A DNA stretch of 64,000 bases from Leeuwenhoekiella nanhaiensis (GCF_002744755.1 NZ_KZ319287.1:620001-684000), one strand, 5' to 3'. Positions 25,336-34,529 are shown, counted from the stretch's first letter. Notes: a model not told the origin generated them from the sequence alone. Translations and numbers: made by a program.

Positions 25336-26334
25336 ATGTTGACTAAAAAAATACTCTTCAGTTTATTGCTTTTATGGGGCTTATCGAGCCGGGCACAGGA
25401 AGGTATCCCGGTATATTGGGACTATCTTACTGAGAATCTGTATCTGCTGCACCCTTCAATGGCAGGAGCGGCAAACGCTAATCAAATACGTCTTACAGGA
25501 AGACAGCAATGGTTTGATGTGGAGGATGCTCCAAATTTGTACACAGCTTCGGTTAATGGTCGGGTAGGAGAGAAAGTAGGTCTTGGTGCCATTTTATTCT
25601 CTGATGAAAATGGAAATTTCTCGCAGCGTGGTGTTTTCGCGACTTTTGCCTATCATTTGCTGCTTTCGCGTAATTATGTAGATCTCAATCAGCTTTCTTT
25701 TGGTGTAAATGTGGGTGTTATGCAAAACACGCTTGATGAAAGCGCCTTTGATTTGACTGACTTTGACCCGATTATTTCCGGCGGAAGCCAAACCGACAAC
25801 TACTTCAATGTAGACATCGGGATGTCGTATTACTTCTTGGATTTCTATGCGCACGCTACGGTAAAGAATGTTTTGCCACGCGAGCGCGCCATGTTCACAC
25901 CTCAATTAGAATCAACAAACCAACGTCGTTATTTGGCCTCTGTGGGTTATGTATTCGGGAAATACAACAGTCCGTGGAGTTATGAGCCTTCTTTGATGTT
26001 TCAGGCAACAGATGAAACTCAGGAGGTGAGCATTGATGTTAATGGAAAAGTATACCGCAAATTTGACTGGGGTAAATTATGGGGTGGCCTCTCCTATCGA
26101 CGCAATCTGGATGGAGCCCAATATTTAAATGGAGATGGAAGCGTTACGAGCCAGCGTTCGCAATACCTTACGCCCTTTGTGGGAGTGACCTACAATCGCT
26201 TTTTAGTGGGCTATACCTATACGTATCAGCAAAATGATATTGTGCTGAGCAACGGTTTTCACCAGATCACCCTGGGATATGATTTTGGGGAGCGACGGGA
26301 GCCTTATGAGTGCAACTGCCCGGCGATTAACTAA
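25336..26334 (+). CDS. PorP/SprF family outer-membrane protein
   Basis: 332-residue outer-membrane beta-barrel protein of the PorP/SprF family, whose members help type IX secretion and anchor or export large partner proteins. Signal peptide (ending LSSRAQE), then YWDYLTENLYLLHPSMAGA, which matches the family start (NPAxAG region), and a C-terminal strand ending FHQITLGYDFGE. Family members usually sit next to a large adhesin gene; none is adjacent here. The gene starts in a 140-base gap that holds a small hairpin (25294-25318), and it ends with a 4-base overlap to the convergent murI. Confidence 0.88.
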   Translation: MLTKKILFSLLLLWGLSSRAQEGIPVYWDYLTENLYLLHPSMAGAANANQIRLTGRQQWFDVEDAPNLYTASVNGRVGEKVGLGAILFSDENGNFSQRGVFATFAYHLLLSRNYVDLNQLSFGVNVGVMQNTLDESAFDLTDFDPIISGGSQTDNYFNVDIGMSYYFLDFYAHATVKNVLPRERAMFTPQLESTNQRRYLASVGYVFGKYNSPWSYEPSLMFQATDETQEVSIDVNGKVYRKFDWGKLWGGLSYRRNLDGAQYLNGDGSVTSQRSQYLTPFVGVTYNRFLVGYTYTYQQNDIVLSNGFHQITLGYDFGERREPYECNCPAIN

Positions 26335-27119
26335 AAGTCAAGAAATTCTACTTCTTTAGTAAAATCAACATCGCTGATTAAGTTGGCAAGTGTGTCTACC
26401 GAGGCGTTGGTATAGAACCTGTGACTTCCCTGTTCTGCGGAAGTATTAATCAAAGAATTTAACTCTAAAATCTTTTTGGTTTGAACGGCTACGGCACGAC
26501 CGCTATCAATGATTTGCACATCAACCGGAAGCATTTCTTTTAGAAGAGGAATCAAATAGGGGTAATGGCTACAACCCAACACGAGGTAGTCAATTTTTTC
26601 CGCAATCATAGGATCAAGATAGGATTGGAGTAGTTCGCGCGTTTCGGGCGTGTTGATTAGTCCGTTTTCAATGCGTTCGACCAATCCTTTGCCAATGATT
26701 TCAATCACGTTTAATTCGCTCGCATATAGACTTGACGTTCTTGCAAAAAGAGCGCTACTCAAAGTGCCTTTGGTTGCTAAAATGCCTATGGATTTACTTT
26801 TGGAAGAAAGCGCTGCAGGTTTAATGGCAGGTTCTATACCTATAAAAGGTACTTTAAAATTCGATCTTAGATAATCTATGGCGTTCGTTGTTGCCGTATT
26901 GCAGGCTACAACAATGAGTTTGCAATCCAGTTCCAGTAATTTTTCGGTATTTTTTACAGAAAGCGCCCGAATTTCATCAGCTGATTTTTCGCCATAAGGC
27001 GCATTACGGCTATCTGCCAGATAAATACTGCTTTCATTAGGAAGAAGGTTGATCACTTCTTTCCAAATCGAAGTGCCTCCTACGCCGCTGTCAAAAAATC
27101 CTATGGGTTGTTTACGCAT
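26331..27119 (-). CDS. murI: Glutamate racemase
   Basis: 262-residue racemase making D-glutamate for peptidoglycan. The two catalytic cysteines are present, Cys73 in VACNTATTN and Cys183 in LGCSHYPYLIPLL, and the Asp10 acid/base region is FFDSGVGGTSIW. It lies downstream of the skp-like genes, but a strong minus-strand terminator at 27126-27165 separates them, so it probably has its own promoter. Confidence 0.97.
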   Translation of the reverse strand: MRKQPIGFFDSGVGGTSIWKEVINLLPNESSIYLADSRNAPYGEKSADEIRALSVKNTEKLLELDCKLIVVACNTATTNAIDYLRSNFKVPFIGIEPAIKPAALSSKSKSIGILATKGTLSSALFARTSSLYASELNVIEIIGKGLVERIENGLINTPETRELLQSYLDPMIAEKIDYLVLGCSHYPYLIPLLKEMLPVDVQIIDSGRAVAVQTKKILELNSLINTSAEQGSHRFYTNASVDTLANLISDVDFTKEVEFLDF

Positions 27120-27125
27120 GGCCCA

Positions 27126-27165
27126 AAAATAAAAAACTGCCCTTTCGATTGCTCAAAAGGGCAGT
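27126..27165 (-). terminator. Terminator after the skp-like genes
   Basis: Perfect 10-bp stem ACTGCCCTTT / AAAGGGCAGT (27136-27165). Read on the minus strand it is followed by TTTTTTATTTTT. It separates the ompH-like gene from murI. Confidence 0.9.
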
Positions 27166-27189
27166 GAATTTAAATTATTTTTAAAGAGA

Positions 27190-27702
27190 TTAGATGCCTA
27201 ATTCTTTTTTCACATCTGGCATAAGGTCGTAACCATCAGCAAGAATTAAACCGGTTCCGGTAGTGCTGTCAAGTACATACTTGAAACCTTTTGCACGAGC
27301 TACTTTTTGAATGGCCGTACGTGCTTTTTCGATTATAGGTTGTAATGCTTCACCTTCTTTCTTTTGAAGATCTCTCAAGGCATTCTGACGGTATTCCATA
27401 ATCTTGTTGCGGGTTTGCTCTACTTCAGCCTGACGCTGTAAATTCGTTTCGTCAGTTTGGTTTGGAGCTTCATTACCGTAACGTGTCATAGTTTTCTTAA
27501 GCTCCTCTGCCATACTGTTCATCTCTGCGTCGTATGAGTTTTGTAATTTTTCTAAGTCGGCCTGTGCCTTTTTGTATTCGGGCATAGAGGTAAGCAACTC
27601 TTGAGTCGCGATGTGAGCAACTTTTGAATCTTGAGCTTGCATAAATCCTGTCGTTCCTAAAATTAGGGCTAAGGCTACAACTAGGGTTTTAACGTGTTTC
27701 AT
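27190..27702 (-). CDS. OmpH/Skp-family periplasmic chaperone 1
   Basis: 170 residues with a signal peptide (ending TGFMQAQD), a long Glu/Gln/Lys-rich coiled coil (about 50-120) and the conserved C-terminal segment AIQKVARAKGFKYVLDSTTGTGLILADGYDLM. Skp-type trimers hold unfolded outer-membrane proteins for BamA, whose gene is two genes upstream in the same direction. It is the last gene before the terminator at 27126. Confidence 0.94.
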   Translation of the reverse strand: MKHVKTLVVALALILGTTGFMQAQDSKVAHIATQELLTSMPEYKKAQADLEKLQNSYDAEMNSMAEELKKTMTRYGNEAPNQTDETNLQRQAEVEQTRNKIMEYRQNALRDLQKKEGEALQPIIEKARTAIQKVARAKGFKYVLDSTTGTGLILADGYDLMPDVKKELGI

Positions 27703-27773
27703 TTTTCTGATATTAAGTGTTATAATTATTTAAAATGTAATTGCCCTTTTAAACTCGTGACCGGAGTAACTTT

Positions 27774-28718
27774 TTAATTTATTGAATCTTTTTTCTTTTT
27801 TCTACTCTCTAAAATACTGTCTCTTCTACGCTGGCGCTCTTCTAAAATTTGTTGTCTGCGCTGCTCGGGTGATAACGTGCCCGGTGGAGTTTCTCCCGGT
27901 AAACCTGGTGGATTTCCTGAGGTATTTCCTCCAGATCGTGCCGCTTCAATAGAATCTTTACGACGCTGACGCTCTTCAAGAATTTCTCGTCTGCGACGCT
28001 CAAATTCTTCCCGTTTTGCGTTCTGTAACGAATCTCTTGAGGCTCTGCGTGCTTCGATGAGCTGCTCGCGTTCGGTTTGTTTAGCTTCGGCGGCTGCCTC
28101 GCGTGATTCCCGTTCACGTACTTCTTCAACACTCAGCGACTCACTGCGCTCTAAATCTTCTTTATCAGAACGTGATTGTACCTGATTGCGTTTTGAAGAG
28201 CGTTTGATGCTCAATAAAATCTGATCGCTTACATCGTGACGCTTATCAGCATACAGCATAACTAGGTCTGACGATTTATCAAGTACAAAGTCATATTGTC
28301 TGGCATTGCCTATCTCCTGAACCGCATTAAATACCTGATCCTGTATGGGCTCTATGAGAACGCTACGTTGTTTCATTAAATCTCCTTCAGGTCCAAAACG
28401 CTTTTGCTGATATTCCAATATTTCATTTTGCATAAAGCGAATCTCATCTTCTCGCTCTTTGATAAGTTCCTGAGTGAGTAACACCCGTTCGTTTTCAAGA
28501 GCCTGCTTCATTTGCTCAACTTCGTTGTTTCGCTTTTCAATCTCGCTCTTCCACTCGGCAACGCGTTTGTCGAGTTGGGTCTGAGCTTCCTGATATTCCG
28601 GTACATTTTCTAAAATGTAATTCATATCCACGTAACCTATGCGAATACTCCGTTGTGCTTTAGATTCTGTGCCCAGCATAACCAGGATCAGACTGAAAAT
28701 AAAAACGTGTGTTCTCAT
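27774..28718 (-). CDS. OmpH/Skp-family periplasmic chaperone 2 with extended C-terminal tail
   Basis: 314-residue Skp-like protein. Signal peptide (ending LGTESKAQ), Skp core (about 25-185) with SIRIGYVDMNYILENVPEYQEAQ and FDYVLDKSSDLVMLYAD-like segments, then an unusual tail (about 190-314) full of Arg, Glu and Asp with repeated ILEERQRRKDSI units and a short Pro/Gly linker. Skp proteins are normally about 160-190 residues, so the tail is extra. The tail is probably helical and highly charged. The gene lies between bamA and the shorter skp-like gene. Confidence 0.9.
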   Translation of the reverse strand: MRTHVFIFSLILVMLGTESKAQRSIRIGYVDMNYILENVPEYQEAQTQLDKRVAEWKSEIEKRNNEVEQMKQALENERVLLTQELIKEREDEIRFMQNEILEYQQKRFGPEGDLMKQRSVLIEPIQDQVFNAVQEIGNARQYDFVLDKSSDLVMLYADKRHDVSDQILLSIKRSSKRNQVQSRSDKEDLERSESLSVEEVRERESREAAAEAKQTEREQLIEARRASRDSLQNAKREEFERRRREILEERQRRKDSIEAARSGGNTSGNPPGLPGETPPGTLSPEQRRQQILEERQRRRDSILESRKKKKDSIN

Positions 28719-28752
28719 AGATACTACTACTTTAGAAAATATCGTGCCAAAA

Positions 28753-31338
28753 TTAAAATTGCTGGCCTATAATGAAGTGTGTCTCCCATCCGTTAGGACC
28801 ACCCACGGTACCGGGAATAGGATCAAATCCATATCCAAAATCGATACCCAGCAAACCAAAGGCCGGCATAAATATACGAATACCTGCACCAGCAGAACGG
28901 TTCACTAAGAACGGATTATAGTCTCTAAAATTGTCAAATGAAGAACCGGCTTCTGCAAATACTAACGCATAAATAGATGCGGAAGGTTTTAAGGTAATAG
29001 GGTAACGCAGTTCAAACTCAAACTTGTTGTAGATGGTAGCACCATCATTAGGATCCAAATCAGGATTCTCTGAACGATCTTGTGGAAGTACTGATTGGTT
29101 AGGATATCCTCTTAATCGAATTACTTCACGCCCGTCTAACGCAAAACCTCCTAAACCATCACCTCCCAGGAAGAAGCGGTCAAAAGGCGGTATACCGCGG
29201 TCGTTATTGTACGCGCCTAAGAAACCAAACTCTGTTTTACTGCTCAAAACCAGTTTACCTATTAATGAAGTAAACCACTGACCCTCAAACTTGATTTTAT
29301 AATACTCTAGCCAGTTAAAACGTTCCTGGTCAATCTCAGCTACCGCCTGTCGGTCTCCTGCAGCAAGTGCAGCGGCTCTGTCATCGGCAAGCTGTTTGTA
29401 ATCGGTGCCATTCCATAAGGAGTAGGGAGGGGCAAGCTTAGCCGTTAAATTGAATTTAGACCCAGATCTTGGGAAAATAGGGTTGATGTCTGTTTCGTTA
29501 CGTGAAATACCGATGGTGTAGGCGAGGTTTTCAGAAGAACCGTTACCAAAGGTAAACAGACCTACATTGTAATTTTTTAAATCAAAATGCTGGAAACTGA
29601 TCGCATGCGATATGGTAAAAAAGTTATCAGGAACTTCAAGACGTTTAGCCAACCCGATTGAACCACCGGTGATCAAAAACCGTTGATCTTTATCAGGTCT
29701 TGCCCGGCCACCACCGCTAAAATCAAAACGGTACTGTACACTATGTGAAAAACTTAACTGTAACTGCACCGGCTTTTTACCTCCCAACCATGGTTCAACG
29801 AGTGAAGCACTGTAGGTTTGATAAAAGGTACTGGCCTGAGCACGAAGACTAAATTTTTGTCCATCGCCCATAGGAAGCGGTTTGTAGGCTTCCTTATTAA
29901 ACAGGTTTTGGATGGAGAAGTTGTTAAACGACAGCCCCAAAGTTCCTACGAAGCCACCGCCACCGTAACCTCCCTGAAGTTCAATCTGGCTGGCACCCTG
30001 CTCTACGAGGGCATAGTTGATATCAATAGTACCGTCATACGGATTGGCATTCAAAAACTGCGGATTAAGCTGTTCCGGATCAAAGAAGCCGGTTTGCCCC
30101 AATTCACGGGTGGTTTGTAATACAGCTGCCTGGCTGTAACGCTGCCCCGGGCGGGTACGCAGGTTACGGTAAATTACCCGGTCTTTGGTCTTGTCGTTAC
30201 CGGTTATGGTGATGCGATCAAAATAAGCCAGTTTACCTTCAGTTATACGTATTTCAAAATCTATGGTATCGTTTTCTACGTTGGTTTCAACCGGATTTAT
30301 AGATGAAAATAAATAACCACTGTTTTTGTAAAGATTAGAGAGGTCGTCTGCATTAGGGTCTCCGTCCTTAGAAATACGTTCCTTTAGTAAGACGCCGTTG
30401 TAAACATCTCCTTTTTCAAGACCCAGTTGCCTGGCGAGTTCGCGGTCTGAATACACGGTGTTTCCTAAGAAATCTATGTCACCTATGTAATACTTGTCTC
30501 CTTCTTCAACGGTAAGTTTTAGAGTAATTAAATCTTCTCCGCTTTTAATAAGGGTGTCAGAAACGATTCGGGCATCCCTAAAACCTTTCTCCTTGTATTT
30601 GTCAATTACAGAAACCTTATCCTCGGCATAGTTTTCTGCGATGTATTTTGAACGTTTCCAAAAGCGAATGAGATTTTTCTGCTTGGTATTTTTCATCTGC
30701 TTCCGAAGTTTCGAATCAGATAGTTCATCATTACCAATAAACTCAATTTCTTCGATTTTAACGCGGTCGCTCAATTCAACATTTACAAGCATATCAACCT
30801 TTTGACCTGCCAGAGTATCATTTGCGGGTCTTGTGATAATGGTCACCTTAGAATTTAGGTATCCCTCTTTCTTGTATTTGTTTTCGATATAATATTTGGT
30901 CTTGGTAATCAGGTTTTCAGTTACCTTGGTACCTTTTTTAAGATCATTGTCTTTAATAATGTCTTTGGTCTTTTTCTCCTTAATACCAGTTATGGTAACC
31001 TTGTTAAGTTCAGGCACCTCTTCGATTTCAAATTTCAGATCAACAACATCACCATTGATGGTGGCGTAGAGATTGATATCGCTAAACAGGTCAAGATCCC
31101 AAAGCTTTTTAATCACATTACTAATGCGGTCACCGGGAAGGTAAACCTGCTCGCCGGGTCTCAGGCGGGTAAATGCAATTACGGTTTGCTCGTTGTATTG
31201 TTTTGCACCTACAACCGATATCTCACCGATGGTATACTGTTTACCGTTTGAAACGGGTAAATCCTGCTGTGCAAAAAGGGAGGTAAACGTAAAACAGCTT
31301 ACTAATAGGGACATTAAAAGGCGCTGTTTAACAGGCAT
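28753..31338 (-). CDS. bamA: Outer-membrane protein assembly factor BamA
   Basis: About 861-residue Omp85 protein that inserts beta-barrel proteins into the outer membrane. Signal peptide MPVKQRLLMSLLVSCFTFTSLFAQQ, five POTRA repeats (about 40-440) and a C-terminal barrel with the surface-loop motif LRGYPNQS (VRGF type) and final residues GWETHFIIGQQF. I chose ATG at 31338: it lies 4 bases after the uppS stop and gives a proper signal peptide. The longer frame from TTG at 31371 adds 11 residues inside the uppS gene. It belongs to the operon DUF6089 - uppS - bamA - skp - skp. Confidence 0.97.
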   Translation of the reverse strand: MPVKQRLLMSLLVSCFTFTSLFAQQDLPVSNGKQYTIGEISVVGAKQYNEQTVIAFTRLRPGEQVYLPGDRISNVIKKLWDLDLFSDINLYATINGDVVDLKFEIEEVPELNKVTITGIKEKKTKDIIKDNDLKKGTKVTENLITKTKYYIENKYKKEGYLNSKVTIITRPANDTLAGQKVDMLVNVELSDRVKIEEIEFIGNDELSDSKLRKQMKNTKQKNLIRFWKRSKYIAENYAEDKVSVIDKYKEKGFRDARIVSDTLIKSGEDLITLKLTVEEGDKYYIGDIDFLGNTVYSDRELARQLGLEKGDVYNGVLLKERISKDGDPNADDLSNLYKNSGYLFSSINPVETNVENDTIDFEIRITEGKLAYFDRITITGNDKTKDRVIYRNLRTRPGQRYSQAAVLQTTRELGQTGFFDPEQLNPQFLNANPYDGTIDINYALVEQGASQIELQGGYGGGGFVGTLGLSFNNFSIQNLFNKEAYKPLPMGDGQKFSLRAQASTFYQTYSASLVEPWLGGKKPVQLQLSFSHSVQYRFDFSGGGRARPDKDQRFLITGGSIGLAKRLEVPDNFFTISHAISFQHFDLKNYNVGLFTFGNGSSENLAYTIGISRNETDINPIFPRSGSKFNLTAKLAPPYSLWNGTDYKQLADDRAAALAAGDRQAVAEIDQERFNWLEYYKIKFEGQWFTSLIGKLVLSSKTEFGFLGAYNNDRGIPPFDRFFLGGDGLGGFALDGREVIRLRGYPNQSVLPQDRSENPDLDPNDGATIYNKFEFELRYPITLKPSASIYALVFAEAGSSFDNFRDYNPFLVNRSAGAGIRIFMPAFGLLGIDFGYGFDPIPGTVGGPNGWETHFIIGQQF

Positions 31339-31342
31339 CTGT

Positions 31343-32083
31343 TTAATTAATTTGCTCACTCGTCTTTCCAAATCGTCGTTCTCTTTTCTGATAGTTATAA
31401 ATTGCTTCGTACAGATGTTCTTTTGTAAAATCGGGCCACAAAACCGGCGTAAAATAGAGCTCGGCGTAGGCTATTTGCCATAATAAAAAATTACTTATAC
31501 GTTGCTCACCGCTGGTGCGTATAAGTAAGTCTACGTCAGGCAAATCGTGCGTGTACAAATGCTCTTTAATGACTGACTCGTTTATTGAATGTGGCGAAAT
31601 TAAGTTTTTTTTAACTTTTTGACTGATTTCCTGAACAGTTTTTATAAGCTCTTCCCGTGCTCCGTAACTTAAGGCCAGGGTAAGCTTTAAACGCTTGTTA
31701 GTCTTTGTTTTTTCAATAACTTCGTTAAGCTCGTTCTGAGCTTTTGCCGGCAGGCTGTTCAGACTTCCAATGGCTGACAGGGAGATGTCGTTATCCTGTA
31801 GTGTTTTAATCTCTTTTTTAAGCGAAGACACTAAAAGATTCATCAGGGTGTCAACTTCAAGCTTGGGGCGGTTCCAGTTTTCGGTAGAAAAGGCATAGAG
31901 GGTCACATAAGGTACGCCTAGCTCAGCACAAGCTTCGATAGTCTCGCGCACGGCTTTAGTTCCTTTTTTATGTCCTTTAACCCGCAATAATCCTTGATTT
32001 TTCGCCCATCGCCCGTTGCCGTCCATAATCACAGCGATATGGGCGGGCAATGTTTCAAGGTTAATCTGGTCTAAAAATTCCAT
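31343..32083 (-). CDS. uppS: Undecaprenyl/isoprenyl diphosphate synthase
   Basis: 246-residue cis-prenyltransferase that makes the C55 lipid carrier for cell-wall and polysaccharide precursors. The catalytic Asp21 lies in AVIMDGNGRWAK, and the C-terminal motif RTSGEQRISNFLLWQ carries the substrate-binding Arg residues. The gene precedes bamA by 4 bases, a common arrangement in Bacteroidota that ties lipid carrier synthesis to envelope assembly. Confidence 0.97.
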   Translation of the reverse strand: MEFLDQINLETLPAHIAVIMDGNGRWAKNQGLLRVKGHKKGTKAVRETIEACAELGVPYVTLYAFSTENWNRPKLEVDTLMNLLVSSLKKEIKTLQDNDISLSAIGSLNSLPAKAQNELNEVIEKTKTNKRLKLTLALSYGAREELIKTVQEISQKVKKNLISPHSINESVIKEHLYTHDLPDVDLLIRTSGEQRISNFLLWQIAYAELYFTPVLWPDFTKEHLYEAIYNYQKRERRFGKTSEQIN

Positions 32084-32093
32084 CTAAATTGTT

Positions 32094-32786
32094 TTAAAAA
32101 CCGCAATAGCATGGTTGCCTGCCAAAGGTATAAGTTATTGTCAATCCTGAAAACATATACCAGTCATTATTATTGATGTTGCCAAAACTAACACCTCCAT
32201 ACGCCTCATCACCCGGAAAACTTCCGTCCAGATTATCGGCAAAGGTATACCGGGCACCCACTTCAATCGCCAAAACGAAACTACTGCTTACCTGAGCCTT
32301 AAAGCCCAGAACCATTGGGATCGCGACGTCAAGCTCGCGATCTGTTTTTACCAAATCATTTTCAACCGCATCAAGTGCAAAAGAATCATGGTAAAAACCG
32401 GTAAGACCAGTGTACAGGTAGGGGCTTGCAGGTCTGTTAAAACTGGCGTGCATGTCAAAATCCCAGAAGGTATATTCTACACCCAGCGAGCCTTCAATTA
32501 GAGATTTACTAAATTGATAACCCCGATTTTGTCTGCGTAAATCATCACTTTTTAAATCGGAAGCCTGCAGGTTAGCGTATAATAGAGTAGCTCTGAAGGC
32601 GTGTCTGGGACTGCGGTTCCATTTGGCAATTCCCCCAAGCACCAGGGCATTCGGATCGATGTAATTGGTTTTACCCACATCTCCTATAAAGTTGCTACCC
32701 CCGGCATAGAGCCCTATTTCGTAGGTTTGACCAGCGCCGTTAACCCAGAAAAGCAGCATTAAAATAAGAACTGTAAAATACCTCAT
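32094..32786 (-). CDS. DUF6089-like outer-membrane beta-barrel protein
   Basis: 230 residues with a signal peptide (ending WVNGAGQ) and an eight-strand-like beta-barrel; start of the mature part is YEIGLYAGGSNFIGDVGKTNYI, which I recognise from the DUF6089 family that sits before uppS and bamA in flavobacteria. The C-terminus is YMFSGLTITYTFGR followed by a Cys-x-Cys tail (QPCYCGF). Function is unknown. A -7 element on the minus strand lies at 32804-32811, 18 bases upstream of the start. Confidence 0.8.
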   Translation of the reverse strand: MRYFTVLILMLLFWVNGAGQTYEIGLYAGGSNFIGDVGKTNYIDPNALVLGGIAKWNRSPRHAFRATLLYANLQASDLKSDDLRRQNRGYQFSKSLIEGSLGVEYTFWDFDMHASFNRPASPYLYTGLTGFYHDSFALDAVENDLVKTDRELDVAIPMVLGFKAQVSSSFVLAIEVGARYTFADNLDGSFPGDEAYGGVSFGNINNNDWYMFSGLTITYTFGRQPCYCGF

Positions 32787-32803
32787 CGATTTTAAAAAGT
32801 TTG

Positions 32804-32811
32804 CAAATATA
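32804..32811 (-). promoter_or_regulatory. -7 element TATATTTG before the DUF6089-uppS-bamA operon
   Basis: The plus strand reads CAAATATA. It gives the operon its own promoter behind nadK. Confidence 0.55.
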
Positions 32812-32827
32812 ACAATAATGTCTCGTG

Positions 32828-32840
32828 TCGCATCATGCGA
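32828..32840. promoter_or_regulatory. Palindrome TCGCATCATGCGA upstream of the bamA operon
   Basis: Perfect 6-bp arms around one base, about 17 bases upstream of the -7 element, in the -33 region. It is a plausible operator site; a second hairpin (AGGAAG/CTTCCT) lies at 32848-32866. Confidence 0.4.
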
Positions 32841-32882
32841 TCTGGTTCTTCCTCATAAACAGGAAGTATGCTGATTTATTGT

Positions 32883-33767
32883 TTAGTTGCGCTTGTCTTC
32901 GCCCCAAAGTAGTTTTTTGCGGAGCGTGGTTAAAAACGTGTCCTCTTCAAGCAAAACAAGCTTGATGTTGAATGGGGCTTTGGTGAGTGTCATTTCAGTT
33001 TCTACAGGCAAAGTAGCGATGCGTGAATCTAAGGAAACCAAATGATCTGATTCACGACCACTTACTTTCAGTTTTATTACCGTAGAGTCTGGTACCACAA
33101 TAGGTCTTGCGTTGAGGTTATGCGGAGCGATGGGCGTAATAATAAAACTGGAGGTTTTGGGCATAATAACCGGGCCTCCGCAACTCAGGCTGTACCCTGT
33201 AGAGCCTGTGGGAGTAGAAATAATAAGGCCGTCTGCCCAGTAATTGGTGAGGTGTTCCCCATTTAGCGAAGTCTCTACCGAAATCATAGAAGTAGAGTTC
33301 TTGCGGCTTACGGTAATCTCATTGAGCGCAAAATTGAGCTCTTCAAGCGTAGCATTGGGAGATGAAGACTTAATGCTTATCAATGACCTTTCGGTAATGC
33401 TGTAATTATTTTTTAGAATTTCTTCAACTGAGGAAACCAGCTTTTCTTTACTTACCGTGGCCAGAAAACCCAGTCTACCTGTATTGATGCCTACGATGGG
33501 GATATTGAGATCGCGTACATAGGTTATGGTTTGAAGGATGGTTCCATCGCCGCCTATGCTAAAAAATAAGTCATACGAGTTGTCAAGTTCTTCAAAGGTG
33601 CTAAAATGCGAGTAAGTCTTGTCAATATCTTCGTTGTCGTGAATAAGCTTCAAAAAATGCTCTTCAATAATGACTTCAACACCTTTCTGATCGAGAAGGT
33701 CCAGAAGCTGCTGCACATATTTGCCAGAACCTTCGTGATAGAATTGACCGTAGATACCTACTTTCAT
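32883..33767 (-). CDS. nadK: NAD kinase
   Basis: 294-residue ATP-dependent NAD kinase, the source of NADP. The diagnostic GGDGT motif (Asp74) is in FFSIGGDGTILQT, followed by NTGRLGFLA and the NE/D motif ALNEITVSRK. The segment YWADGLIISTPTGSTGYSLS is complete. It is the second gene of a minus-strand run after the CBS protein, with 12 bases between them. Confidence 0.97.
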   Translation of the reverse strand: MKVGIYGQFYHEGSGKYVQQLLDLLDQKGVEVIIEEHFLKLIHDNEDIDKTYSHFSTFEELDNSYDLFFSIGGDGTILQTITYVRDLNIPIVGINTGRLGFLATVSKEKLVSSVEEILKNNYSITERSLISIKSSSPNATLEELNFALNEITVSRKNSTSMISVETSLNGEHLTNYWADGLIISTPTGSTGYSLSCGGPVIMPKTSSFIITPIAPHNLNARPIVVPDSTVIKLKVSGRESDHLVSLDSRIATLPVETEMTLTKAPFNIKLVLLEEDTFLTTLRKKLLWGEDKRN

Positions 33768-33779
33768 AAAGGATAGTTG

Positions 33780-34442
33780 CTAGATGTTCAGGTATTTTTC
33801 GAGATATTCAGAGCGCTCTCTCAATTCTTTGACAAATGCGTCTTCCTGATGCTGCGACACAATGGTGTAGCCATATCTTCTAAAGGCCTGCAATATGGTG
33901 TTGAAGCTGGTATCGGCTCCTATTTTAATGGATATCTGAGCGACATCATTAGCGATGCGGGAAATAAAGGCACCTAAAATTTTTCCGTCATTTGATTCTA
34001 CAATCTGGCTTACTTCGCTAAAACTGTAGTCGTGCAAACCATGCTCTATCACAATAATGCTTCCGGTTTCGTTGAGAAAAGGCGTGTTGTTGAAATAGGT
34101 CATAACATCCGCCAGCTCATAATAGCCCAGATAAGTCGCGCTTTCGGCATCAAGCACCGGCATTAAATTGGTGCTGTTTTGCGCGAAGATTTCTACCACA
34201 TTAAGCCAATTGGTTTCGGTTGTCACAAAAAAGACTTCGTACATATGCGCGTGATCTGCAATTTGCTCTGTAGCTTCCAGGCAATGTACGTCGTTCTCAT
34301 TAAGGCATCCCACGTAAACTTCTTCACGGGTAATAGGAATGTGAGAATAGGTAGTCTGCGAGAATAATTCCTGCGCATCACCTACCTGACGCTTTTCTTC
34401 AAGCGGATCAATGTCTTTTAATATATAATCGGTTATTTCCAT
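33780..34442 (-). CDS. CBS-domain protein
   Basis: 220 residues with two CBS-like repeats (about 5-70 and 75-140), followed by an ACT-like C-terminal domain (about 140-215: IIVIEHGLHDYSFSEVSQIVESNDGKILG). CBS pairs bind adenosyl ligands and regulate partner enzymes. It precedes nadK by 12 bases and is divergent from pdxJ, an order found in other flavobacteria. I infer a regulatory role in NAD metabolism, but the partner is unknown. Confidence 0.82.
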   Translation of the reverse strand: MEITDYILKDIDPLEEKRQVGDAQELFSQTTYSHIPITREEVYVGCLNENDVHCLEATEQIADHAHMYEVFFVTTETNWLNVVEIFAQNSTNLMPVLDAESATYLGYYELADVMTYFNNTPFLNETGSIIVIEHGLHDYSFSEVSQIVESNDGKILGAFISRIANDVAQISIKIGADTSFNTILQAFRRYGYTIVSQHQEDAFVKELRERSEYLEKYLNI

Positions 34443-34498
34443 AGCTGCTGATATAGCAATTTAATCAAAAAAGTAAGGGGCAACGCCCTGTTACTTTG

Positions 34499-34506
34499 TA
34501 TTTTTG
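34499..34506 (+). promoter_or_regulatory. -7 element TATTTTTG before pdxJ
   Basis: Matches TAnnTTTG 23 bases upstream of the pdxJ start codon; no convincing -33 element. The divergent CBS-nadK genes start on the other side of the same 87-base gap. Confidence 0.6.
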
Positions 34507-34529
34507 CACACAAAGTTACAATTATTGAA

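Noticed and set aside
26331-26334. Four-base overlap of convergent porP/sprF and murI stop codons
   Set aside because: Ordinary compact end-to-end arrangement; no sign of shared function.
27842-28132. 96-residue frame inside the long skp-like gene
   Set aside because: Alternate frame of a repetitive charged tail; not a gene.
31339-31371. N-terminal extension of bamA from TTG
   Set aside because: It lies within the uppS gene and puts basic residues before an otherwise complete signal peptide; ATG 31338 fits better.
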